A stretch of DNA of 64,000 nucleotides. Origin: Streptomyces jeddahensis. GTDB lineage: Bacteria > Actinomycetota > Actinomycetes > Streptomycetales > Streptomycetaceae. The stretch covers positions 1 to 64,000 of the forward strand of contig NZ_LOHS01000158.1 in NCBI RefSeq assembly GCF_001642995.1, written 5' to 3'. Below, piece after piece: positions 1 through 9,013 of this stretch (position 1 is the stretch's first letter; every line of letters begins with the position of its first letter). Made by a program: the position numbers and the translations under genes. The notes below the pieces were generated by a model that worked only from the letters and a program-made list of their open reading frames with translations, had not been told where the DNA came from and did no database searches.

Positions 1-55
1 CAGCGCCGATGGTACTGCAGGGGGGACCCTGTGGGAGAGTAGGACGCCGCCGAAC
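1..55 (+). rRNA. 5S ribosomal RNA, 3' end (partial)
   Basis: The first bases match the 3' half of an actinobacterial 5S rRNA: a GGTACTGC segment, a run of G followed by CCCTGTGGGAGAGTAGG, then the ACGCCGCCGAAC end. The gene starts before the window, so only its tail is present. It marks the end of an rrn operon reading rightward, and a strong hairpin follows about ten bases later. The exact 3' end could be 54-56. Confidence 0.93.
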
Positions 56-64
56 TATTGTTGA

Positions 65-102
65 GAAAGCCCCTGTACCGGGAAACCGGCACAGGGGCTT
101 TC
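65..102 (+). terminator. Terminator of the rRNA operon
   Basis: A perfect 12-bp stem (65-76 with 91-102, GAAAGCCCCTGT and its complement) encloses a second 4-bp stem (CCGG/CCGG) closed by a GAAA tetraloop. It lies just after the 5S gene. The convergent DUF58 gene ends at 129, so the hairpin could also stop transcription from that side. Confidence 0.9.
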
Positions 103-128
103 TGCATTTCCGGACGCCTTACGGCTTC

Positions 129-1439
129 TCAGAGACGGCCGGCCGTCTTGAGAGCGAGGTACGCGTCCGCCAAGGCCGGAGCCAGCTCTTCCGGAGGCGC
201 ATCGACGACTGTGACCCCGTGGCGAATGAGCCGTTCGGCGGTCAGACGGCGCTCAGCCTGGGCCTGGGCCGCGGCTGCCGCTTCGTAAACGGCTTCGGCG
301 GTTCCTCTCGAGGCTGCCATCTTTGCGATGTGTGGGTCGGCCACAGAGGCGACCAGAACTGTGTGGCGTTTTGTGAGGCGCGTGAGCACTGGGAGAAGGC
401 CCTCTTCAATGGGCGCGGCGTCCAAGCTGGTGAGCAGGACGATGAGGGATCGGCGCGATGCGGTGCGCAGGGCCGTCGATGTGAGACCACGAGCGTCCAG
501 TTCGACCAGCTCTGGTTCCAGCGGGGCCATGGCATTGACGAGGGCAGGGAGCAGTTCGCCTGCGGCACGGCCTTGGACCAGGGCGCGTACACGGCGGTCG
601 TACGCCAGGAGATCCACGCGATCGCCGGCCCGGGAAGCGAGGGCGGCGAGGAGAAGGGCGGCGTCCATGGAGGCGTCCAGGCGCGGCGCGTCACCGACTC
701 GTCCCGCTGAGGTGCGGCCCGTGTCCAGGACGAGGAGGATGTGGCGGTCACGTTCGGGACGCCAGGTGCGGACGGCGACCGTCGACTGGCGGGCCGTGGC
801 GCGCCAGTCGATGGAACGGGTGTCGTCTCCGGGGACGTACTCGCGAAGGCTGTCGAACTCAGTGCCCTCTCCGCGGGTCAGGACGCTGGTGCGGCCGTCG
901 AGTTCGCGCAGTCGGGCCAGTTTGGAGGGGAGGTGCTTCCGGCTGGTGAAGGGCGGCAGGACACGGACTGTCCACGGCACCTTGTGGCTGCCCTGGCGGG
1001 TGAACAGACCAAGCGGACCGTAGGAGCGGATGGTGACCCGGTCGGCGTGGCGGTCGCCTCGGCGGGTGGGGTGGAGGCGGGTCGTGACGCGGCGGCGTTC
1101 TCCAGGAGGCACCGTCAGCGCGTGGCGTGAGGATGGGGCCTCCGTCCCGGGCTGCCAGCTGCTGGGGGGCCAGGCGTCGCGGATGCGGGCGCGGAGGGGT
1201 CGCCTGGACGGGTTGGTGACGGTGAGCGAGACGTCTGCGGGGTCTCCGAGGCGTACCGAGGTGTCTCCGGATCGTGTCAGGACCAGGCGTCGTACGGGCG
1301 CGGCCAGGGCGAAGTCGCAGGCGCAGGCGAGCGCCAGGGAGCCGTTGACGGCCAGGATGCCCGTCCAGCTGGGTTCCCAGATGCCGACGGGGAGTGTGCC
1401 CAGGGCCGCCAGAAGGGCGGCACGTCCGGTGAATGCCAT
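129..1439 (-). CDS. DUF58 domain-containing membrane-anchored protein
   Basis: The 436-residue product has a hydrophobic N-terminus (about residues 5-50, two short membrane stretches). The DUF58 core follows, with the motif PGDDTRSIDWRATARQ near residue 205, then a von Willebrand A-like fold beginning LLVLDTGRTS. DUF58 proteins nearly always pair with MoxR ATPases, as here: moxR ends 12 bp upstream. The pair is thought to act as a chaperone or assembly factor at the membrane, but the client is unknown. It is the last gene of a five-gene operon and ends facing the rRNA terminator. Confidence 0.88.
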   Translation of the reverse strand: MAFTGRAALLAALGTLPVGIWEPSWTGILAVNGSLALACACDFALAAPVRRLVLTRSGDTSVRLGDPADVSLTVTNPSRRPLRARIRDAWPPSSWQPGTEAPSSRHALTVPPGERRRVTTRLHPTRRGDRHADRVTIRSYGPLGLFTRQGSHKVPWTVRVLPPFTSRKHLPSKLARLRELDGRTSVLTRGEGTEFDSLREYVPGDDTRSIDWRATARQSTVAVRTWRPERDRHILLVLDTGRTSAGRVGDAPRLDASMDAALLLAALASRAGDRVDLLAYDRRVRALVQGRAAGELLPALVNAMAPLEPELVELDARGLTSTALRTASRRSLIVLLTSLDAAPIEEGLLPVLTRLTKRHTVLVASVADPHIAKMAASRGTAEAVYEAAAAAQAQAERRLTAERLIRHGVTVVDAPPEELAPALADAYLALKTAGRL

Positions 1440-1451
1440 GGGGTCCTCGGC

Positions 1452-2440
<989 letters not shown>

Positions 2441-2444
<4 letters not shown>

Positions 2445-3631
2445 GAAGTGCGTACCTCTCTTTCGAGGGCGTCGAGTTGGTCGGCGAGGGTGATGAGGGC
2501 TGCGTCGTCGCGGGGCGGCGGCCCGAAGAGAAGCGTGTGCAGGTCCCGTCCGCTGTCGTGGAGTTGGGCGGACAGGGCCGGGAGGAGTGCCTCGGGCGCG
2601 TGCGCCTGGGCGGGGGGTACGCCGAGGAGGGGTGCAAGGCGAGTGCGGGTGGCGGCGCGTAGTGCTGTGGCGGCGCGCTCGTGGGCGTTCGCCTTGCGGT
2701 AGAGGCGGGCGCGGCCTTCGGCGGTTTCTGAGGCGCGGATGGCGACGGGGAGGCGTTCGAGGACGAGGGGGCCGAGGCGGCGGCCGCGCCAGAGGGCTGC
2801 TACAGCGGCGGCGAGGGTGAGCTGCAGGGTGCCCCAGAGCCAGCCGGAGGGGATCAGGTCGAAGAAGCTGCGGTCGCCGGCGTCGGTGGCGGCGTCGTCG
2901 GCGAGGGAGGGGAGGTACCAGACCAAGTGGGGGCGGGAACCGAGGAGTTGCAGGGCGAGCGAGGCGTTGCCGTGTTCGTCGAGGCGGTCGTTGTAGAGGA
3001 TGTCGGGGGCGCCGATCACGACGGTGTCGCCGGTGCCGTCGGCGGCGGGGATGCGCAGGAGCGTGGGGAGGCCGTCGTCGGGGTAGCAGCGGTCGGCGTC
3101 GGGCGCGGTCGTCTTGTAGCGCATGCCGCCGGTGTCGGCGTTGCCTGCGCGGCGGGCTGCGGGCAGTTCGCAGCCGGGCGAGAGCGTCGAGTCGAGGCTG
3201 GGGGCGGGGTCTGCCGTGACGTCCGGGGCGAGCGTGGCGAGCGACGGATCCCCAGGGGCGAGGAGGACGGTGCGGCCGCCGGAGTCGGCGGTGGCGGCGC
3301 GGAGTTCGCGCTGCTGGCGGTCGGTGAGCAGATCGGGGGCGGTGACGAGGAGGGTGGTGTCGGAGCCCGCGGCGGCCCGGGCCTCGGCGGTGGTGGTCAC
3401 GACGCGGGTGGACACACCGCGGTCGGCGAGGAGTTCGGCGACGGCCCGGCTGCCGTAGGGGTCGGCGGAGCGGGGGTCGAGGCTGCCGTGCCGGTCCCCG
3501 GAGCGGAGTACGGCGAGTGCGACCGCTGCCGCGAGGAGGATCACGAGCGCGAGCAGGACGCCTCGGGCGCGGGTCCATCGCTGGCGGACGGTGGGCGAGA
3601 CCGACGTGGTCGGAAGGGTGGCCGCGGTCAT
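2441..3631 (-). CDS. DUF4350 domain-containing membrane protein
   Basis: The 396-residue product has a membrane segment at about 24-43, an extracytoplasmic DUF4350 domain opening with DPRSADPYGSRAVAELLADR, and a second membrane segment near residues 255-280 followed by a basic cytoplasmic tail. DUF4350 resembles the class I glutamine amidotransferase-like (ThuA) fold but no catalytic triad can be assigned. It overlaps its upstream neighbour at ATGA (start 3631) and its downstream neighbour moxR the same way. The function is unknown; the context says it belongs to the MoxR-DUF58 module. Confidence 0.85.
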
Positions 3632-4383
3632 TCGGCGGCCCCGTGGTGGGTGGTGCTGTGGGGCGTGCTCTGCGCGCTGGTGGCGCCGTCTGCCGGTGTC
3701 GCGTTGCCTGCTGTGGTGGCGAGAACCGGTTTGGTGCGCTCCAGGTCGCGGTCGAGATCGGAGATGCGGCGGTACGCAGGTTCGTCCGCGGTGCGGCCGC
3801 CGTACGTGACGTCGTCGAAATCGCGGGCGGCAGCGCGGAGTCGGCCGGTGTGCGAGGGCAGGACGCGGCCGGCTTCCGCGGCGGCCTCGTCGGCGGTGCG
3901 GCCGGGGCGGGGGTCGAGGAGGGCCCGCTCCTCCAGAGAGCGGACGACGGCGCGCATCCGCTCCTGGACCGCTTGGCTCCAGTGGCCCTGGGCCGCATGT
4001 GCTTCGGCGGCTGCGCGGTGGTCTGCTGCACTGCGCGGCCGGTCGTCGAAGAGGGGCGCGGAGGAAGCGGGCGCGCGGCGGGGCGTGCCGAGACGCCACC
4101 AGAGTGCGGCGATGAGCGCGACGACGGCCAGCACGATCACGAAGAGGCCGACGCCTCCGCCGGGTGTCACGGCGGAGGCGGCACTGAGGAGGCCGTCGAC
4201 CCAGTCCCAGAAGGCGTTCAGGGCCCGTTGCAGCAGGCCGGGGTCGTTCTCGTGGTACATCGGCCGGGACAGCTCACGCTCCGCTGCCTCCCGCGCGGGG
4301 TCGCGCGGGAGGGTCACCGGCGGTTCGTCGTCGGTGCGTGGCAGCAGCAGAGCCGCCCTGAGAACTCCCCCCGTCACGCTCAC
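3628..4383 (-). CDS. DUF4129 domain-containing membrane protein
   Basis: The 251-residue protein has one clear membrane segment (about 77-96). Its C-terminal cytoplasmic DUF4129 domain carries the typical RSAADHRAAAEAHAAQGHW and TADEAAAEAGR motifs, and the last 40 residues are rich in Thr, Ala and Ser. DUF4129 domains often sit at the C-terminus of transglutaminase-like proteins in MoxR loci; here it stands alone. The start is GTG at 4383, four bases after the upstream stop. No enzymatic residues are recognised. Confidence 0.82.
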   Translation of the reverse strand: MSVTGGVLRAALLLPRTDDEPPVTLPRDPAREAAERELSRPMYHENDPGLLQRALNAFWDWVDGLLSAASAVTPGGGVGLFVIVLAVVALIAALWWRLGTPRRAPASSAPLFDDRPRSAADHRAAAEAHAAQGHWSQAVQERMRAVVRSLEERALLDPRPGRTADEAAAEAGRVLPSHTGRLRAAARDFDDVTYGGRTADEPAYRRISDLDRDLERTKPVLATTAGNATPADGATSAQSTPHSTTHHGAAE

Positions 4384-4387
4384 TGCA

Positions 4388-5677
4388 TCAGCTCCCTGGT
4401 GTGCCCGGTGCGCCGGGAGCGTACCCCTGGACGCCTGCGGCGCGGGCGAGTTCGAGGTCGAGGGCCTCCCGGCGAATGCGCTGGTCGATGTAGAGCAGCA
4501 CGGTCACTCCGGCGGTGATCGGGAGCGTGAGCGTGGATCCGATCACGGATCCGATGCCGCTGATGATGAGGAACGTCCAGCCGACATCGCCCGTGCTGTC
4601 GAGGAAGCCGGTGATGCCGTTGCCGCTCAGCGCCCCGGCGAGGAAGGTGAACGGGATCACGATGATCGACGCCACGATGTTGGCGATGATCGTCGCGAGC
4701 AGCTGGATGCCGAAGACCCGCCACCAGGCGCCGCGCACCAGCTTGGCAGAGCGGCTCATCGACTTCACGATGCCCTGCTTCTCCAGCATCAGGGCGGGCG
4801 AGGCGAGCGAGAAGCGGATCATCAGCCAGAGGGCGACCACCCCGGCAGCGAGTGCGCCCAGCACGACCAGCGCGGAACCGGCTTCGGCGCCTCCCGCGAC
4901 GGCGACGAGGAGTCCGGGCAGCACACCGACACCCACGATCGCGAGGGCGATGAGGGGCAGCAGGAAGGTCAGGCCGAACAGTTTCAGCAGCTGTGGCCGG
5001 GCGTCCCTCCAGGCTTCCGGGGTGGTGACGGACTTGCCGAGCACGGCGCGGCTGGTCACGGTCGTGAGCAGGGCGGTGGCGACGATCGTGCCGAGCATGC
5101 TGATCAGCAGGATGACGCCGGTGTTCAGCAGGGCGTCGCTCATGGCCCGCCCGATTTCGTCCAGGGTGGCGTTCGGGTCGTCCAGGGCGGCGGTGCTGCT
5201 GTCGTCGAGGACCAGACCCTGCAGCAGTACGACCAGGATCTCGGTGACGACGGCGACGGCCAGGGAGATGCCGAGCACCGTGCGCCAGTGCGTGCGCATG
5301 GTCGACACGGCGCCGTCGAGGATCTCGCCGACGCCGAGGGGGCGCAGCGGGATGACGCCGGGCTTGGCCGCGGGCGGAGGGCCGCCCCAGCCGCTGCCCG
5401 CTGGGCCGCCGCCGTAACCGCCTGGGCCGCGAGGAGGCTGCTGGCCGCCCCAGCCGGAGGCTGCGCCTGGCGGTGTCCGGCCGGGTGGCTGAGGACTGGG
5501 CGCCGACCACTGGCCGGGCGGGGGCTGCTCCTTGGACCACTTCGAGGAGGGGCGCTTGTCGTCCGCCGGTTCGGCCGGGCCGTTCTGTCCGGCGGCGTCG
5601 GTGGGACGGGAGGCGTCCGGTTCCTGTCCGTCGGAGGGGGCAGATCCGGGCGAGGCCCAGCCCGGAGTGTCGTTCAT
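4388..5677 (-). CDS. Polytopic membrane protein with Pro/Gly-rich N-terminus
   Basis: The 429-residue protein starts at ATG 5677 behind a GAAGGAGCGACG ribosome site. Residues 1-110 are disordered and rich in Pro, Gly, Gln and Ser. The rest carries about six membrane segments starting with GVGEILDGAVSTMRTHWRTV, a pattern shared with the glycerophosphoryl diester phosphodiesterase membrane-domain family (DUF7847-like). No phosphodiesterase active site is present. It is the first gene of the operon with DUF4129, DUF4350, MoxR and DUF58, and is divergent from mtnA. Confidence 0.8.
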   Translation of the reverse strand: MNDTPGWASPGSAPSDGQEPDASRPTDAAGQNGPAEPADDKRPSSKWSKEQPPPGQWSAPSPQPPGRTPPGAASGWGGQQPPRGPGGYGGGPAGSGWGGPPPAAKPGVIPLRPLGVGEILDGAVSTMRTHWRTVLGISLAVAVVTEILVVLLQGLVLDDSSTAALDDPNATLDEIGRAMSDALLNTGVILLISMLGTIVATALLTTVTSRAVLGKSVTTPEAWRDARPQLLKLFGLTFLLPLIALAIVGVGVLPGLLVAVAGGAEAGSALVVLGALAAGVVALWLMIRFSLASPALMLEKQGIVKSMSRSAKLVRGAWWRVFGIQLLATIIANIVASIIVIPFTFLAGALSGNGITGFLDSTGDVGWTFLIISGIGSVIGSTLTLPITAGVTVLLYIDQRIRREALDLELARAAGVQGYAPGAPGTPGS

Positions 5678-5826
5678 CGTCGCTCCTTCACGGTGCCCGT
5701 CCGCGGCTGCGGCGGCAGGTTGGGGGCCATCGTGCCACGGTGCGTCCGGCGGTGGACCGGGCGGACCAGGGACCTTCTCGGCTGCGCACCTTCAATTGTC
5801 CGTCGGTTAAGGGGCAGACTGGTCGA

Positions 5827-6975
5827 ATGGCTGATCAGTACGCGCAATCCCATGAGGAATCAGGGCCCCCTCAGACGCCGGCGATCCGCTGGGAAGAACC
5901 ACCAGAGGGTCCCGTGCTGGTCCTTCTCGATCAGACCAGGCTGCCGGCTGAGGAAGTCGAGCTGGTGTGCACCGATGCCCCGGCGCTGGTGCAGGCGATA
6001 CGGACGCTCGCCGTGCGCGGCGCACCGCTGCTCGGCATCGCGGGGGCGTACGGTGTCGCGCTCGCCGCCGTGCGCGGGTTCGATGTGGAAGAGGCCGCCG
6101 ATGCTCTGGCGAGTGCCCGGCCCACCGCGGTGAACCTCGCGTACGGAGTGGGCCGGGCCCACTCGGCTTACCAGGCTGTGCTCGCGGGCGGCGGAAGTCC
6201 CGAAGAGGCCGCCGCGGCGGCGCTCGCCGCTGCGCGGGCGCTGCACAAGGACGACGCGGAGGCGAGCGCGCGGATGGCCCGGCAGGGGCTGGCGCTGCTC
6301 GACGAGCTGCTGCCGGGCGGCAATCACCGGATCCTGACCCACTGCAACACGGGTGCGCTGGTGTCGGGCGGTGAGGGCACGGCCTTCGCGGTGGCGCTGG
6401 CGGCGCACAGGGTCGGGCGGCTGCGCCGGCTGTGGGTCGACGAGACGCGGCCGCTGCTGCAGGGCGCGCGGCTCACCGCGTATGAGGCGGCGCGCAGCGG
6501 CATGCCGTACACGCTGCTCACGGACAACGCGGCGGGGTCGCTGTTCGCGGCGGGCGAGGTGGACGCGGTGCTCATCGGCGCCGACCGCATCGCGGCCGAC
6601 GGTTCGGTGGCGAACAAGGTGGGGAGCTATCCGCTCGCGGTGCTGGCCCGCTATCACCATGTGCCGTTCATTGTGGTCGCCCCCGTGACGACCGTGGACC
6701 TGGACACCCCGGACGGCGCCTCCATCGAGGTGGAGCAGCGGGCCGGTCATGAAGTGACGGAGATCATGGCGCCGCAGGCGCCGATGGCCGGGGCGGAAGC
6801 AGGAGGCGGTATTGCGGTGGCACCCCTGGGAACCCAGGCGTACAACCCGGCGTTCGACGTGACGCCGCCCGGATTGGTGACAGCGATCGTCACCGAACAG
6901 GGCGCCGTGTCGCCCGTGACAGCCGAGGGTCTGGCCGATCTGTGTGCCAGGTCACGCCAGGTAACCATCAGCTAA
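5827..6975 (+). CDS. mtnA: S-methyl-5-thioribose-1-phosphate isomerase
   Basis: The 382-residue enzyme of methionine salvage converts 5-methylthioribose 1-phosphate to methylthioribulose 1-phosphate. It belongs to the eIF-2B alpha/MtnA family. The catalytic cysteine lies in ILTHCNTG (Cys173) and the catalytic aspartate in IGADRI (Asp253); AVRGAPLLGIAGAYG is the family's phosphate-binding signature. The start is ATG 5827 (MADQYAQ). In-frame sequence upstream of this ATG lacks the family fold and overlaps the divergent operon. No other mtn gene is adjacent. A long hairpin downstream probably terminates it. Confidence 0.95.
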   Translation: MADQYAQSHEESGPPQTPAIRWEEPPEGPVLVLLDQTRLPAEEVELVCTDAPALVQAIRTLAVRGAPLLGIAGAYGVALAAVRGFDVEEAADALASARPTAVNLAYGVGRAHSAYQAVLAGGGSPEEAAAAALAAARALHKDDAEASARMARQGLALLDELLPGGNHRILTHCNTGALVSGGEGTAFAVALAAHRVGRLRRLWVDETRPLLQGARLTAYEAARSGMPYTLLTDNAAGSLFAAGEVDAVLIGADRIAADGSVANKVGSYPLAVLARYHHVPFIVVAPVTTVDLDTPDGASIEVEQRAGHEVTEIMAPQAPMAGAEAGGGIAVAPLGTQAYNPAFDVTPPGLVTAIVTEQGAVSPVTAEGLADLCARSRQVTIS

Positions 6976-7002
6976 TGGGATGATGTCGCCTTGATCGACG
7001 AA

Positions 7003-7041
7003 CGGCCCCTCCACCTGCGGTGATGCGCAGGGGAGGGGCCG
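7003..7041. terminator. Hairpin terminator after mtnA
   Basis: An inverted repeat pairs CGGCCCCTCC (7003-7012) with GGAGGGGCCG (7032-7041), with an inner CTGCG/CGCAG stem. It lies 27 bases past the mtnA stop. There is no T-tract, as is common in Streptomyces. Confidence 0.75.
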
Positions 7042-7151
7042 TGTCGGGTGGTCGTCTCGGTCACGGATACGCACCAACTGTGGACCAACCACCGCTTCCA
7101 GCTGCGAAGTCGTCATCATGGTGCGACGCAGAGACGGCAGGAGAAGCGAAC

Positions 7152-7829
7152 ATGCGGAGAAGCGGCGCGCTGGCTCTGGGCTGGGTGGCAGTGCTGGTGA
7201 CGGTGACGGCTTGCAATCAGAGCGAGCCCCCTCACGCCTCCCGTCATTCCCCCTCAACCACCCAGACCCAGGTGGGTGAGAACAAGCCCTCCTCGCCCTC
7301 CCGCTTCTCCCACCTCCACACTCGCGTCGAGGTGGTCGAGAACAAGTCCTCCTATGGCTCCCACTATCCGCCCGCCGACGCCGAGGTGGTCGAGCTGGAC
7401 GACGGCGGCCGTGTGGCGATGTACTACGAGCAGGGTCGTGGGCTCGTCGAGCAGCACTACAGCGCTCAGGCCCGGGCATGGAGCAAGCCGCAACTGCTCT
7501 ACATGACCCGGACCGACCCCTGCGCATCCATCACACTCAAGAACTTCGGCGGCACCGTCGCGGTCATCGCGAACTTCGCCCGGTACTGCACGGACGGCGA
7601 ACCTCCGTCGGAGTCCATCGCAGCGGTGGGCGTCGACAACCTGGAGAAGTGGTACACCCACCTGATCAAGGGCTTCGACGGCTGGCGCAGCGTCAAGGCC
7701 TCCAGCGACGCGAAGAAGCTCACCTTCACCTTTCCCTACTCCCAGGGCCTCACCTCCAGCGCCGGCGTGACGCTGCTTCGATGGAGCCAGGCGGAGGGCT
7801 TCTCCGATCTAGAGGACATCCCACGCTGA
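7152..7829 (+). CDS. Putative lipoprotein of unknown function
   Basis: The 225-residue protein has an N-terminal lipoprotein signal: basic MRRSG, a hydrophobic stretch, then the lipobox VTAC with Cys21 as the probable lipidated residue. An AGGAGAAG ribosome site precedes ATG 7152. The mature part begins with a Ser/Pro/His-rich linker. It then resembles actinobacterial surface lipoproteins of unknown role, containing SSYGSHYPPADAEVVELDDG and three further cysteine or aromatic patches. I do not recognise a named family. Confidence 0.75.
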   Translation: MRRSGALALGWVAVLVTVTACNQSEPPHASRHSPSTTQTQVGENKPSSPSRFSHLHTRVEVVENKSSYGSHYPPADAEVVELDDGGRVAMYYEQGRGLVEQHYSAQARAWSKPQLLYMTRTDPCASITLKNFGGTVAVIANFARYCTDGEPPSESIAAVGVDNLEKWYTHLIKGFDGWRSVKASSDAKKLTFTFPYSQGLTSSAGVTLLRWSQAEGFSDLEDIPR

Positions 7830-7884
7830 GTCACCTCGCGTGGGCCCGTGACCGCACGGGGCGCCGGTTCGAACGTGACGGCGG

Positions 7885-8223
7885 TCAGTGCTCGGCTGGC
7901 TTGACCAGGCGGAACATGCCGGTCATGTCGCCATGGGTGAAGCCATTCCGCTGGTAGAGCGGGACTGCGCCATCTGTCGCGAACAGTCCGACGAACGCCG
8001 TGGACGGTGCAGTGCGCGCCACATGATCCAACAGTCGCCGCACGAGTGCCGTCCCGATTCCGGCTCCCTGGTAGGCGGGCAGCACGGCGAGATCCTGGAC
8101 GTAGAAATACTTGACGCCGTCCCCGACGAGGCGGCCCATGCCAACGAGGTGGTTGCCGTCCAGGGCAACCACGCCGGCCAGGGATCCGGCAAGGGACGCG
8201 GGCACGGTGGTTACTGACGTCAA
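7885..8223 (-). pseudogene. GNAT acetyltransferase lacking its N-terminus (probable remnant)
   Basis: The frame encodes the core of a GCN5-related N-acetyltransferase: VKYFYVQDLAVLPAYQGAGI (beta4 and the acetyl-CoA loop) and GLFATDGAVPLYQRNGFTHG. Full-length relatives have about 140 residues. Here only about 112 are available even from a TTG at 8223, and an in-frame TAG lies some 39 bases further upstream. The alpha1/alpha2 substrate-binding helices are missing. It may still be translated from GTG or TTG, but it reads as a 5'-truncated gene. It lies divergent to mtrA and shares its upstream region. Confidence 0.55.
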
Positions 8224-8282
8224 CGCCCACGGACGAAGGCAGACAGTAACGGCCCCGTACGACTATCGTCACTGGTCAGTGA
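8210..8282. promoter_or_regulatory. Inverted repeats upstream of mtrA
   Basis: Two symmetric elements precede mtrA: GTTACTG (8210-8216) facing CAGTAAC (8244-8250), and the palindrome TCACTGGTCAGTGA (8269-8282), 40 bases before the mtrA start. GTAAC-type repeats resemble the half-sites reported for MtrA in Streptomyces, so autoregulation is possible. This is inference; no start site can be fixed from sequence alone. Confidence 0.4.
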
Positions 8283-8322
8283 CCTTTCCCACCAGCGCCC
8301 CTGACACCGTTATGAGAATGGG

Positions 8323-9012
8323 ATGATGTCGTTTATGAAGGGACGAGTCCTTGTCGTCGACGACGACACCGCACTGGCCGAGATGCTCGGCATCGTGTTG
8401 CGTGGTGAAGGTTTCGAGCCGTCGTTCGTCGCGGACGGCGACAAGGCGCTGGCCGCCTTCCGTGAGACCAAGCCCGATCTGGTGCTCCTCGACCTGATGC
8501 TGCCCGGCCGGGACGGCATCGAGGTGTGCCGCCTGATCAGGGCCGAGTCGGGCGTGCCGATCGTGATGCTCACCGCCAAGAGCGACACCGTCGACGTGGT
8601 GGTCGGACTGGAGTCCGGTGCCGACGACTACATCGTGAAGCCGTTCAAGCCGAAGGAGCTCGTGGCCCGTATCCGGGCGCGGCTGCGCAGGTCCGAGGAG
8701 CCGGCGCCCGAGCAGCTCGCCATAGGCGACCTGGTCATCGACGTGGCCGGTCACTCCGTGAAGCGGGACGGTCAGTCGATCGCGCTCACCCCGCTTGAGT
8801 TCGATCTGCTGGTGGCGCTGGCCCGCAAGCCGTGGCAGGTGTTCACCCGTGAGGTACTGCTCGAGCAGGTGTGGGGCTACCGGCACGCGGCGGACACCCG
8901 CCTCGTCAACGTGCATGTGCAGCGGCTGCGCTCGAAGGTCGAGAAGGACCCCGAGAAGCCGGAGATCGTGGTGACCGTACGTGGCGTCGGTTACAAGGCC
9001 GGACCCAGCTGA
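8323..9012 (+). CDS. mtrA: Response regulator MtrA
   Basis: The 229-residue OmpR/PhoB-type regulator has a receiver domain with the acidic pocket DDD at 13-15, phospho-acceptor Asp57 (LVLLDLMLPGRDG), the TAK switch and the KPFKPKEL lysine. A C-terminal winged helix follows (SIALTPLEFDLLVALARKP and RLVNVHVQRLRSKVE). MtrA is a conserved actinobacterial regulator of cell cycle, development and wall metabolism. In Streptomyces it represses antibiotic production. Several ATGs cluster at the start (8323, 8326, 8335); the first is taken. mtrB begins two bases after its stop. Confidence 0.96.
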   Translation: MMSFMKGRVLVVDDDTALAEMLGIVLRGEGFEPSFVADGDKALAAFRETKPDLVLLDLMLPGRDGIEVCRLIRAESGVPIVMLTAKSDTVDVVVGLESGADDYIVKPFKPKELVARIRARLRRSEEPAPEQLAIGDLVIDVAGHSVKRDGQSIALTPLEFDLLVALARKPWQVFTREVLLEQVWGYRHAADTRLVNVHVQRLRSKVEKDPEKPEIVVTVRGVGYKAGPS

Positions 9013-9013
9013 T

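Noticed and set aside
2927..6133. Open plus-strand frame of 1068 codons opposite the MoxR operon
   Set aside because: Its translation is Gly/Arg-rich with no domains. The minus strand carries five consistent genes with coupled starts and stops.
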